Origin: a virus
Direction: 5' to 3' (one strand)
Length of the DNA: 30,607 nt
Virus record (IMG/VR): IMGVR_UViG_3300008116_000229
Span: 1-30,607 of that record
The notes below the pieces were generated by a model, which ran no database searches, was not told where the DNA came from, and saw only the letters and a program-made list of their open reading frames with translations. A program made the translations under genes and the position numbers. Below are positions 13,971-20,911 of the stretch, one piece after another; the stretch's first letter is position 1, and every line of letters starts with the position of its first letter.

Positions 13971-14140
13971 TTGACTTGAATCGTATGAACGTATAATACA
14001 GAAGAACCTCCCCTTTTGGGGGAGGTCATGTGACACTTCTTGAAGTGGGCAAGCCGTGCCTTTGCTTGTCGGAGTGCTTGCGGTTTCAGTTTCCGCTTCT
14101 GCTCCTTCTTGCTGTGATGTTGCCAGTTGGGAGTGGTCAT
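13967..14140 (-). CDS. 57-aa basic small protein between gp46 and the VWA gene
   Basis: The protein begins MTTPNWQHHSKKEQKRKLKP and is strongly basic (Lys/Arg/His-rich) in its first 36 residues, so nucleic-acid contact is plausible. I do not recognise it. Its ATG overlaps the gp46 TGA, and its own TGA overlaps the ATG of the VWA protein. Two 4-nt overlaps in a row are strong evidence that it is translated. The later part of the frame crosses a GGGGAGG hairpin, so the last ~20 codons may be less constrained. Confidence 0.7.
   Translation of the reverse strand: MTTPNWQHHSKKEQKRKLKPQALRQAKARLAHFKKCHMTSPKRGGSSVLYVHTIQVK
14003..14027 (-). other. GC-rich hairpin inside the 57-aa ORF
   Basis: On the minus strand the sequence is CCTCCCC(C), an A-rich loop, GGGGAGG, then TTCTTCT. 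It could attenuate transcription between gp46 and the VWA gene, but the tail is only moderately T-rich. It is therefore listed as a structure and not as a certain terminator. Confidence 0.5.
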
Positions 14141-15867
14141 TTTCCTGCTGATTCTTGGGACATCATACGCGAAAATCCTTTGACTTTCTCGAACCTTATG
14201 ACACTTTCGAATTTGTCATGAAGGTCTGCCTTATGAGAAATCACAAAGATATTAGCATCCTTAATGACATAACGAATAATCTTCAGGAACTCATCGGTGC
14301 CGAAACCATCAAGTGAGGAATCAAATACCTCATCCATAATCAGCAGATTGGTATTGACGGAGTTTTTGACTCGGGCGACTTCTCTCCAAGTGAAGAGAAG
14401 GGCAAGGTCGATTCTCATTTTCTCACCCTCACTGAAGGAACTATAAGAAAAGTCTTCGTGAATGGGTGATTTTACCGTTTCGTTAAACTCTTCATCCAGA
14501 TGAAAATTAATATAAAAATCCATCATTTGAAGATAACGATTCACCTGCTGATTTATGAACGGAAGATACTTCTTAATGATCTTCGTTTTTACACCATCGT
14601 CCTTGAGTAAGGAGTAGGCAAAATCGTAATAAACGATTTCTTCTTTTTTCTTTGAAAGGTCTTCGAATGTTTTTTGGAGATTGGTTTGAAATTCTTCTAG
14701 CTTCTCATGCTCAGTATTTCGGTTTGCAAGGTTTTGGGTAATAGTTTGAATTTCAGATTCAAGGTCTCTGATCTGTCTCTGATTGAGGCTAATCCGAGTA
14801 TTGTTTTGAGAAATCTCATGGTTGAGTTTCGTAATCTCCTTAGAAAGTGCAATGAATTGACGCTCTCTCTCCTGTTCTATTTTTATAGTCTCTTCCAGGT
14901 CTTGATAACCTTTCTGGAGTTCCTTTGCCTTATTTTGAGCGTCTGTAATTCTATTTAACCGAAATGACTCTTCAATTGTTTGAGTGCATGTAGGGCATAC
15001 CGAATTCTCAGTAAAAAACTTATGCTCTTTGGTAATTGCAGATACTTTCTGAGAAATTTTACCCTTTAAATTGTTAAGCTTTACTAACTTATCTCCAGCA
15101 CCAACGACTTCATCTTGTTCTTTCGTAAACTTAAAAACATCCTCCTCAATCTTGGAAATCTCAGTCATGTAAACACCAACTTCACCATCTAACTTGGCAA
15201 TCTTTTCTTGATTGGCATTTATATTGGCATTACCACGATTCTCAAGTTCTTCAATAAAATTCTTTTGCATCTGCTCCTTTTCTTTAAGGTTTTGTTTTTT
15301 CAGATCTAAAGACTTTATCTGTTCTTTTTGAATTCGAATTTTATCTTTTATAATACTATTCATTGCAGAAAAGATACGAATATCCAAAAGATCTTCGATA
15401 ACTTCACGACGATTTGCAGTCGTGAGTTGCATGAATGGCACAAAAGTGCTGCTACCAAGAATCACAATCTGTGTAAAAGACTTATAGTTTACCTTGAGAA
15501 TATTTTCTTCCAATATCTTTTGATTAGAACGATCATCTGCTTCTTTATGCAGTGGACTACCATTTACCTCAATATCAAAAACATTGGGTTTAATTCCACG
15601 TCTCACAAAATAATCACGATTGTTTACAGAAAATTCAATTTCAACCAGACAATCTTTCTCATTTACAGTATTTGGAAGTTGTGGTTTATTAATTTTACGG
15701 AATGGTTTATTAAACAAAACAAATGTCAAAGCGTCTAGAATGGTTGACTTACCAGCACCATTTGTTCCGATGATAAGGTTTGTATGATGTTGTTGAAAAT
15801 CAACTTCAGTAAATTGATTGCCTGTGCTCAGGAAATTTTTCCAACGAATTTTTTTAAAAGTGATCAT
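14137..15867 (-). CDS. gp46: gp46 recombination endonuclease subunit (Rad50/SbcC-like ATPase)
   Basis: An SMC-type ATPase that works with gp47 to resect DNA ends and degrade host DNA. It is 576 aa. The Walker A is GTNGAGKST (34-42). Two long heptad-rich coiled-coil arms flank a zinc hook CPTC near residue 294. The ABC signature is SSFSEGEKMRIDLAL near 477-491, the Walker B LLIMDEVFD near 510, and the H-loop FVISHK near 545. All motifs are intact. The start ATG overlaps the stop of the DUF3110-like gene and the stop overlaps the 57-aa ORF. Confidence 0.97.
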   Translation of the reverse strand: MITFKKIRWKNFLSTGNQFTEVDFQQHHTNLIIGTNGAGKSTILDALTFVLFNKPFRKINKPQLPNTVNEKDCLVEIEFSVNNRDYFVRRGIKPNVFDIEVNGSPLHKEADDRSNQKILEENILKVNYKSFTQIVILGSSTFVPFMQLTTANRREVIEDLLDIRIFSAMNSIIKDKIRIQKEQIKSLDLKKQNLKEKEQMQKNFIEELENRGNANINANQEKIAKLDGEVGVYMTEISKIEEDVFKFTKEQDEVVGAGDKLVKLNNLKGKISQKVSAITKEHKFFTENSVCPTCTQTIEESFRLNRITDAQNKAKELQKGYQDLEETIKIEQERERQFIALSKEITKLNHEISQNNTRISLNQRQIRDLESEIQTITQNLANRNTEHEKLEEFQTNLQKTFEDLSKKKEEIVYYDFAYSLLKDDGVKTKIIKKYLPFINQQVNRYLQMMDFYINFHLDEEFNETVKSPIHEDFSYSSFSEGEKMRIDLALLFTWREVARVKNSVNTNLLIMDEVFDSSLDGFGTDEFLKIIRYVIKDANIFVISHKADLHDKFESVIRFEKVKGFSRMMSQESAGK

Positions 15868-16127
15868 GATTTAGGAGGAATAACAATATCATTAGGAGTA
15901 ATTACTGCGTACTTGTAATTATGTGCTTTACAAGTTTTAATTGCAAGTTCATCGTCAACTTCTACAACTTCCATTTCAGTTTCATATTCTGGATGATCTT
16001 CTAGCATCAGGGCATAACGAGTAGCATCATCTTCTTCCTCAAACATAAACAAGACTTTTTCACCATGTTCATCATGCACTGCATATGCTCCTTCGTCCTT
16101 TTTACCTTTGAGTGTTAGAAGGTACAT
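15864..16127 (-). CDS. DUF3110-like protein between gp47 and gp46
   Basis: An 87-aa protein starting at the ATG at 16127, which overlaps the gp47 stop (TAATG). An upstream in-frame start at 16142 is less likely. The core VLFMFEEEDDATRYALMLED is the hallmark of the cyanobacterial DUF3110 family, whose copies read '...LMFEDEDDAxRYALLLEAQDF'. The C-terminal KTCKAHNYKYAVITPND also fits. The family's function is unknown. The fold looks like a small alpha/beta protein. The gene is probably of host origin and is wedged between the two subunits of the recombination nuclease. Overlaps at both ends imply matched expression. Confidence 0.8.
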   Translation of the reverse strand: MYLLTLKGKKDEGAYAVHDEHGEKVLFMFEEEDDATRYALMLEDHPEYETEMEVVEVDDELAIKTCKAHNYKYAVITPNDIVIPPKS

Positions 16128-17164
16128 TACTCTACTTCGCAAGCTTCTCTATAAATGTCTTGAAATATCCCTTTCACAATATTCTTGTCAATGCTAATCT
16201 CAGACTCTTCAATGTATCTATTCAATATGGTTAGGGTGTTTTCATCTTCAGAGATCTCAAAATCTTCACTTTCTTGAATCTCAAAATTTTCAATAATTTT
16301 AAGATCTTGAATACCAGCAGTATAAAGTTTATCAATAAACTTTTCAAAGTCTTTTGGTTTTGTCTTTTTACGAACAATCACTTTAACAACTTTGTTAGTA
16401 TACTCCGTAGCATCAAACAATTGATAAGGAGTATCCTCATAATAAATGTTATAGAACAATTTATAAGGATTATTGATTGGAGTATGCGTGAGGGTTTCCG
16501 TATCAAAAATATGGAATCCACGATTATCATTTACATCCGTCCAAAACATCTCATAAGGATTTCCGAGATAGAAAACCTTTCCATTATCAGACCGAGTATG
16601 ATAATGCCCAGAAAATACTTTTGAAAACTTATCAAAGATATCTGGTTTAAGACCATGATCTTCCATGATCAGATTCCTATTCACACGGAATCCTTGAAGT
16701 TCAAGATGACCCATGACAATCTTTGCTTTGGACTTTTTAATTTCTTTTAAAGTCTCATCATAATTTTCACTACAGATCCAAGGGAGAACCATAATGTCCA
16801 GTCCACCAACTTTAATAGTTTGTGGAGAACTATAAGTTTTAATGTTGGAATACGTCTGAAGAAGCAGACTCGGAGAGTTTACATTATTTGTGTTCTTATA
16901 ATAGCAATCATGATTTCCAACAATCATGTGAACATCGTACTTTCGCAGATGTTCAAATACAACTCTCTTTGCCCACTCTAGACTTTGATAGTCAATAGAC
17001 TTGCGACTATCAAAAGCATCACCCATATGAATGACTGCTTCTACCCCATGCTCCTCAAGAGCAGGGAAGAACACATTCTGATAGAAAAGTTCAAAGTAGT
17101 CATGTAGGAACTTGGATCCTTTCCTCGCCCCATAATGAGTGTCTGTAATGATCGCAATCTTCAT
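16127..17164 (-). CDS. gp47: gp47 recombination endonuclease subunit (Mre11/SbcD-like)
   Basis: A metallophosphoesterase nuclease that pairs with gp46. It is 345 aa, the same size class as T4 gp47. The five phosphoesterase motifs are present in order: TDTHYGARKG (7-16), HMGDAFDSR near 46-54, IVGNHDCY near 82, MGHLEL near 150, and FSGHYHTRSD near 190. The C-terminal portion is charged and presumably docks onto the gp46 coiled-coil base. The start overlaps the gp55 stop (ATGA), so late sigma factor and nuclease are coupled. Confidence 0.97.
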   Translation of the reverse strand: MKIAIITDTHYGARKGSKFLHDYFELFYQNVFFPALEEHGVEAVIHMGDAFDSRKSIDYQSLEWAKRVVFEHLRKYDVHMIVGNHDCYYKNTNNVNSPSLLLQTYSNIKTYSSPQTIKVGGLDIMVLPWICSENYDETLKEIKKSKAKIVMGHLELQGFRVNRNLIMEDHGLKPDIFDKFSKVFSGHYHTRSDNGKVFYLGNPYEMFWTDVNDNRGFHIFDTETLTHTPINNPYKLFYNIYYEDTPYQLFDATEYTNKVVKVIVRKKTKPKDFEKFIDKLYTAGIQDLKIIENFEIQESEDFEISEDENTLTILNRYIEESEISIDKNIVKGIFQDIYREACEVE

Positions 17165-17652
17165 CGATTGGTTTTGTACGTAATGTTGTCCTTGATCGTA
17201 TTATAGTCCGAACTGCTGCCAGAAAGCAAGCTATCGTCAACCATCATTACCTCATCAAAACCTGTGCGTTCAATGATTTTGGTTTTGATATCCAACTGTT
17301 TTTTCTCCTTTTGAATACGGCGGAGAAAAGCATAATGAATGATTTGAGTAAAATATGCAAAAGGATTTGATGACTTTTCTGGATCAAAATTATGAATGTA
17401 CTGAACACAATTTTCAACACCATCCGAAATCATATCATCCCGAAACATATAGTTTACAAAATTCGGTTTGTATGACAGGTGTGTAGCGATCTTGAGAAAA
17501 CACTCACCCAAGTAATTTGTAATACGTGGTTTAGGAAGTCCTGCTTCCTTAGATCTAAAACAAGATTGTCTATAAATAACCAGAGCTTCTAAAAACTCTT
17601 TATTGTTAACGTAATGTTCTGACTTTTTCTTTGGCATGACATTGGTATCCAC
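17161..17652 (-). CDS. gp55: gp55 late-transcription sigma factor
   Basis: A highly diverged sigma70-family protein that directs host RNA polymerase to late promoters (TATAAATA) with gp45 as sliding activator. It is 163 aa, with T4 gp55 at 185 aa. The region YMFRDDMISDGVENCVQYIH followed by FDPEKSSNPFAYFTQIIHYA corresponds to sigma region 2 (core binding and -10 recognition). The initial Met or the Met at residue 6 could be the start. It follows a TTGTCA-16-TATAAT promoter and leads the gp47-DUF3110-gp46-VWA chain. Its presence fits the NATAAATA boxes before several structural genes. Confidence 0.95.
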   Translation of the reverse strand: MDTNVMPKKKSEHYVNNKEFLEALVIYRQSCFRSKEAGLPKPRITNYLGECFLKIATHLSYKPNFVNYMFRDDMISDGVENCVQYIHNFDPEKSSNPFAYFTQIIHYAFLRRIQKEKKQLDIKTKIIERTGFDEVMMVDDSLLSGSSSDYNTIKDNITYKTNR

Positions 17653-17669
17653 TATTATAAGATGTCTTT

Positions 17670-17697
17670 ATTATAACACAGTTACGGCACTTGACAA
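17670..17697 (-). promoter_or_regulatory. Sigma70-type promoter for the gp55-gp47-gp46 operon
   Basis: On the minus strand there is TTGTCA (17697-17692), a 16-nt spacer, then TATAAT (17675-17670), about 18 nt before the gp55 ATG. The -35 matches 5/6 and the -10 6/6. Confidence 0.65.
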
Positions 17698-17746
17698 GAT
17701 GTAAAAATGTGTGTAGACTACCTTTGTCCCGGTTGAAAGATGGGGT

Positions 17747-18181
17747 TTAGCTTTCTTTATTATCTTTAAGGTCAGATTTAAAAATATTTTCCAAATAATT
17801 TCTAGCATCTTCTACTGAAGAAATATATCCCATTTTATCAGATATTTTCACTTCTCCAGTAGATTTCTTCATTTGAAGAAATTGATTATGATCATCGGTA
17901 GAGTCATTTATATATCGATGATAAATTTTGATTAGGTTTTTATTTTTAGTTTCTGTTATAGTAAGCATCTTATCCAACTTTATCACAAAAATATCTTCAT
18001 CTGGAAGTTCCATCCATGGTTTGACTTTTAAGTACATACCACTTCCATTTGAAATCTGTTTAATGATAATTGGATTTTGTAGTAAAACGACAGGATCTCC
18101 ATCATTCTCATCCACAGAAACCAATGAGAATATCTCCTCTCCTGATACTAGTTTAATAATTGCGTAAAACTCTTCTCCCAT
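17747..18181 (-). CDS. Sm-like small protein, paralogue C
   Basis: A 144-aa protein. The first ~95 residues (FYAIIKLVSGEEIFSLVSVD, then PIIIKQI, then YLKVKPWMELPDEDIFVIKL, then MLTITETKNKNLIKIYHRYI) share the pattern of the two proteins upstream of gp43: an 'IKLxSGExI' strand, a 'PxxI' turn, an 'L.PWxxLpxxD' strand and an 'LTIxxxxxxxLxxxY' strand. The remaining tail is polar with a helix. An Sm/LSm-like barrel is inferred. The ATG overlaps the uvsW stop (TAATG), so it is coupled to UvsW. I cannot assign a function. Confidence 0.8.
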   Translation of the reverse strand: MGEEFYAIIKLVSGEEIFSLVSVDENDGDPVVLLQNPIIIKQISNGSGMYLKVKPWMELPDEDIFVIKLDKMLTITETKNKNLIKIYHRYINDSTDDHNQFLQMKKSTGEVKISDKMGYISSVEDARNYLENIFKSDLKDNKES

Positions 18182-19644
18182 TAGTTCTTAAGCGGTATGT
18201 TTACAATATCATAATTAAAATTTTCTTCGTTATAGACTTTGATTCTTTCGATTAGATGATTGAGTGTATAATTTTTTCTTGACTTATAACTGATATCATC
18301 GGCAATATCATATAGAGTTGCTTTAGTCTTATTATCGCCCTTTCTTAAGACTCTACCAATTGATTGAAGATTTCTAATTCTTGACTTCGATGGTGAAGCA
18401 AAGATAACATTGTGTAAGTTTTTAATATTAATACCAGTAGAAAAAGTTCCGTAAGATGCAACAATAATTGCGTTATTTTCTTTTTCGGTGATTTCTCTGA
18501 CTTTTTCTCGGTCTTCTGTAGCTACACCACCATGCACAAAGAACACATGACGATCTTCACTGACATTCTTATTTATCAGTTCATACAAAGGTTGTCCGTG
18601 ACCTTCTACTCTTGAGAAGAGGATGAGAGTGTTACCTTTGAGGTCAAGGGCAAGATTACGGATAAACTTATTACGTCTTTCGTGATTGATAATATACTGA
18701 ACCTCATCCTCAAAAGTCTCAAACTTATTTGGTGGGTGTTTCAATAGCAGTATATTAATATCTAATTTGGCAACGTGACCTTTCTGCATCAGTTCCTCTG
18801 TTCTGATGATCTTGTAAGAAGGACCAAATAAACCTTCTAGAACCCATTTGTGTGTTTGTGTTCCGTCAAGAGTTCCTGTAAATCCGTAACGAAATTTAGC
18901 ATCTGAAAGTTTTGTCATTATAGATACTAATGACTTTGATTTAAACTGGTGTGCTTCATCTCCTACGACCACATTAAATCTTGAAAAGTATTGACGGGGA
19001 AGTTTGTAGATGGATTGCCAGGTAGTGATAATCACCTGAGAGTCCGTTTCTCTTTCTTTCCCTGCGTATATCTTGTGGCAGTATGAACCGACATCCCACC
19101 CATAATCAGCAAAATCTTTATACATTTGTTCTACAAGGGAAGTCGTTGGAACAACTATCAGAGTATTTTGTCCTTTCTCAACGTAATATCTCACAATCGC
19201 ATATATCATCAACGACTTTCCAGAAGCAGTTGGAGATATCAACAACTTTCTATTGTGTCTTAAAGCGTCGTATACTCCCTCAACTTGGTACTCACGGGGA
19301 GCGTACTTGCAAATAGAAATCATATAATCCTTGACTCCTTCCTTTGAAATCATATCGTTGACTTCAAAGGGGAGACCATAGAACTTATTATTAGTAAACT
19401 CGTAGGTGTACTCGTGGTTTTCACAGAAACGGGTCAGTTTATCTAAAAGACCAACATAGATCTCGCCAGTTTGGGTATTAAATAAACGAATCTTTCCATC
19501 CCAGTGTCTGTTACGGAACTGGGGCATAAACTTGGCACCTGGTACGTCAAACGTAAACTGATCTGCAAGTTCATAGTAGACGTGCGGTTCTGCTTTTACC
19601 TGAAGATATACCTCATTCTTTTTCGATATAACCAAGTGTGACAT
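18181..19644 (-). CDS. uvsW: UvsW superfamily 2 helicase
   Basis: An ATP-dependent DNA/RNA helicase that processes recombination intermediates, branches and R-loops, shifting the phage to recombination-dependent replication. It is 487 aa, close to T4 UvsW (503). The N-terminal ~110 residues form the DNA-binding cap. Motif I is SPTASGKS (137-144), motif II GDEAH (228-232), motif III GFTGTLDG near 254, and motif VI QSIGRVLRKG near 437. All are intact. It follows the uvsY terminator and an AATAAATA box. Confidence 0.97.
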   Translation of the reverse strand: MSHLVISKKNEVYLQVKAEPHVYYELADQFTFDVPGAKFMPQFRNRHWDGKIRLFNTQTGEIYVGLLDKLTRFCENHEYTYEFTNNKFYGLPFEVNDMISKEGVKDYMISICKYAPREYQVEGVYDALRHNRKLLISPTASGKSLMIYAIVRYYVEKGQNTLIVVPTTSLVEQMYKDFADYGWDVGSYCHKIYAGKERETDSQVIITTWQSIYKLPRQYFSRFNVVVGDEAHQFKSKSLVSIMTKLSDAKFRYGFTGTLDGTQTHKWVLEGLFGPSYKIIRTEELMQKGHVAKLDINILLLKHPPNKFETFEDEVQYIINHERRNKFIRNLALDLKGNTLILFSRVEGHGQPLYELINKNVSEDRHVFFVHGGVATEDREKVREITEKENNAIIVASYGTFSTGINIKNLHNVIFASPSKSRIRNLQSIGRVLRKGDNKTKATLYDIADDISYKSRKNYTLNHLIERIKVYNEENFNYDIVNIPLKN

Positions 19645-19665
19645 AAGTTCATATCAATACAAAAA

Positions 19666-19673
19666 TATTTATT
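19666..19673 (-). promoter_or_regulatory. Late promoter-like box upstream of uvsW
   Basis: The minus-strand octamer is AATAAATA (7/8 to TATAAATA), 21 nt before the uvsW ATG. A TTGACC hexamer lies upstream in the terminator hairpin (19693-19688), but the -10 position for it is poor, so late use is favoured. Confidence 0.55.
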
Positions 19674-19678
19674 GACAT

Positions 19679-19702
19679 AAAAAAGGGGGTCAATTGAACC
19701 CC
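19679..19702 (-). terminator. uvsY terminator
   Basis: On the minus strand the sequence is GGGGT, a 7-nt loop, ACCCC, then TTTTTT. The hairpin overlaps the last codons of uvsY (stop 19692-19690). Its descending arm contains TTGACC, as in two other composite elements of this window. Confidence 0.8.
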
Positions 19703-20121
19703 GCTTGGAACCGATGCCACTCAATAGCATTTTTTATTTGATAAGTTCTATTAGAAATTGTTCTGATAACTTCTTCAAGAAATTTAAGCATAATGTCATA
19801 ATACCTGATCTTGAGATCAATTTTATTCAACCTCTCATCGGCATCCATATGCCTCTGTAAGGCATCTTTATCCCTAACCTTGTATGGGAAAGGTTCTTCC
19901 TCATACACCTCTATAGGTGCCTTTCCTGTGTAGTAGTTATACCGATCAAGTTTTACCTTGCTATGTGTCTCTCTTGCCTTTTCACGTAACAAGGTGATTG
20001 TATTGTAAATTGTATAATACTTTGCGTGTAGTTGAGGAATTTTTAAAGATTCATCGTGTAGGTTATCAGGATCAATGACAGAATCTCTCTGCCACATCTC
20101 CTGAATTTCATCAAGATTCAT
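19690..20121 (-). CDS. uvsY: UvsY recombination mediator
   Basis: The mediator that loads UvsX onto gp32-coated ssDNA. It is 143 aa, with T4 UvsY at 137. It begins MNLDEIQEMWQRDSVIDPDN, the characteristic N-terminus, followed by the helical IPQLHAKYYTIYNTITLLRE and a C-terminal helical region that would support the ring oligomer. Its ATG overlaps the stop of the preceding tail gene (ATGA). It sits next to uvsW as in T4. Confidence 0.93.
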   Translation of the reverse strand: MNLDEIQEMWQRDSVIDPDNLHDESLKIPQLHAKYYTIYNTITLLREKARETHSKVKLDRYNYYTGKAPIEVYEEEPFPYKVRDKDALQRHMDADERLNKIDLKIRYYDIMLKFLEEVIRTISNRTYQIKNAIEWHRFQAGFN

Positions 20122-20663
20122 AAGGGATTTCCGTTCATATCAACAATATTATACACAGTATACTTGAAAGTGACTTCTGCTGTAAAGTACTGAATGTCTG
20201 TAACGCTGGCATCAAATTCCAAAGAAGTTAATGAAGTTGGATATAAATCTTGAAATTTTACGTTTGCAACAGGATTGTAGTTTGAATTTAGAATACTTAA
20301 GGATCCATCGCTATATTGCTCATTCAAATCTCTAAGACCATCTCGATTTGTAACTTGCTCTTTAAATTGTGCTGGAGTTTCTGGAAATCCCAGTCCAGTT
20401 AACCAATTATGAATTGCCATATAGTTTTCAAGATTTTCATCGACAAGAAATCTTAAACTAAAATCGCCATAAGTCAATTTTTCTCCAGGAATATCAATAT
20501 TTTTTAAATATGTTGTTTGAATTGCTGTCCCAAGAATAATCTCTGGTATTCTTGTTGAATTGCAAAAAAATGAAACCTTTGGATATTTCACCAAACTAAA
20601 TTTAAATCCTACAGGAGATAGAAAATTTCTATTCTGTATTTGATTGCTAAATGCTGATGCCAT
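20118..20663 (-). CDS. Tail-tube-like virion protein, probably gp3 tail completion/sheath stabiliser by position
   Basis: A 181-aa protein beginning MASAFSNQIQNRNFLSPVGF. It has the layout of small tube-type tail proteins: 'NFLSPVGFKFxLxKxPKVxFF', 'RIPEIILGTAIQ', 'YGDFSLRFLVDENLENYMAI' and a C-terminal beta region 'YFTAEVTFKYTVY'. That resembles the gp19/T4 tail-tube fold. In cyanomyoviruses the gene between gp23 and uvsY is usually named gp3 (tail completion and sheath stabiliser). I assign the role from synteny plus fold-like pattern, and a second tube paralogue is the alternative. The stop overlaps the uvsY ATG. Confidence 0.65.
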   Translation of the reverse strand: MASAFSNQIQNRNFLSPVGFKFSLVKYPKVSFFCNSTRIPEIILGTAIQTTYLKNIDIPGEKLTYGDFSLRFLVDENLENYMAIHNWLTGLGFPETPAQFKEQVTNRDGLRDLNEQYSDGSLSILNSNYNPVANVKFQDLYPTSLTSLEFDASVTDIQYFTAEVTFKYTVYNIVDMNGNPL

Positions 20664-20667
20664 TAGA

Positions 20668-20841
20668 TCACTTTAATTGTTGAACTGTCTGTAAACTAAA
20701 CTTAATTGGTTGTAGTTTTTTGCCTTCTCCAGATCTAGCTGCGTTTAATGCTGCTTGAGATTTTTGATCTAAAGGTATTGTTTGTCTTGCATTTACTGGG
20801 CGATATTCTGCTTCTAAAATGAATTGCTTAAAAGTTTTCAT
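20668..20841 (-). CDS. 57-aa small protein after the capsid gene
   Basis: It begins MKTFKQFILEAEYRPVNARQ, an N-terminus ('MKTFKQF') common in cyanophage small and structural proteins, and ends FSLQTVQQLK. The open frame extends further upstream, but that part is only a shadow of gp23. The ATG at 20841 comes just after the gp23 terminator and a TCTAAATA box, and the stop is 4 nt before the next ATG. The function is unknown; the setting suggests a late, virion-related role. Confidence 0.65.
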   Translation of the reverse strand: MKTFKQFILEAEYRPVNARQTIPLDQKSQAALNAARSGEGKKLQPIKFSLQTVQQLK

Positions 20842-20852
20842 TTTTTTATTTC

Positions 20853-20860
20853 TATTTAGA
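20853..20860 (-). promoter_or_regulatory. Weak late promoter-like box after gp23
   Basis: The minus-strand octamer is TCTAAATA, 7/8 to TATAAATA with the mismatch at position 2, between the gp23 terminator and the 57-aa gene. It could restart late transcription of the gp3-like/uvsY unit. Confidence 0.4.
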
Positions 20861-20861
20861 T

Positions 20862-20888
20862 AAAAAAAAGAGGGTCCGAAGACCCTCT
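20862..20888 (-). terminator. gp23 terminator
   Basis: On the minus strand the stem is AGAGGGTC/GACCCTCT closed by a stable TTCG tetraloop and followed by TTTTTTT. It is a textbook rho-independent terminator 23 nt after the capsid stop codon. Confidence 0.95.
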
Positions 20889-20911
20889 GATATGGAATTG
20901 TAATCTCGTGA

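Noticed and set aside
11817-13979. 720-aa open frame on the plus strand
   Set aside because: It is a full-length mirror of the VWA/HExxH protein, which has recognisable motifs (HEVGH, DWSGSM). The plus frame is Ile/Leu/Phe-rich without domain motifs and results from codon bias.
13971-14036. GTG start adding 22 residues to the VWA protein
   Set aside because: The added residues come from a hairpin region and lie within the 57-aa ORF. The ATG at 13970 overlaps that ORF's stop, in keeping with the rest of the operon.
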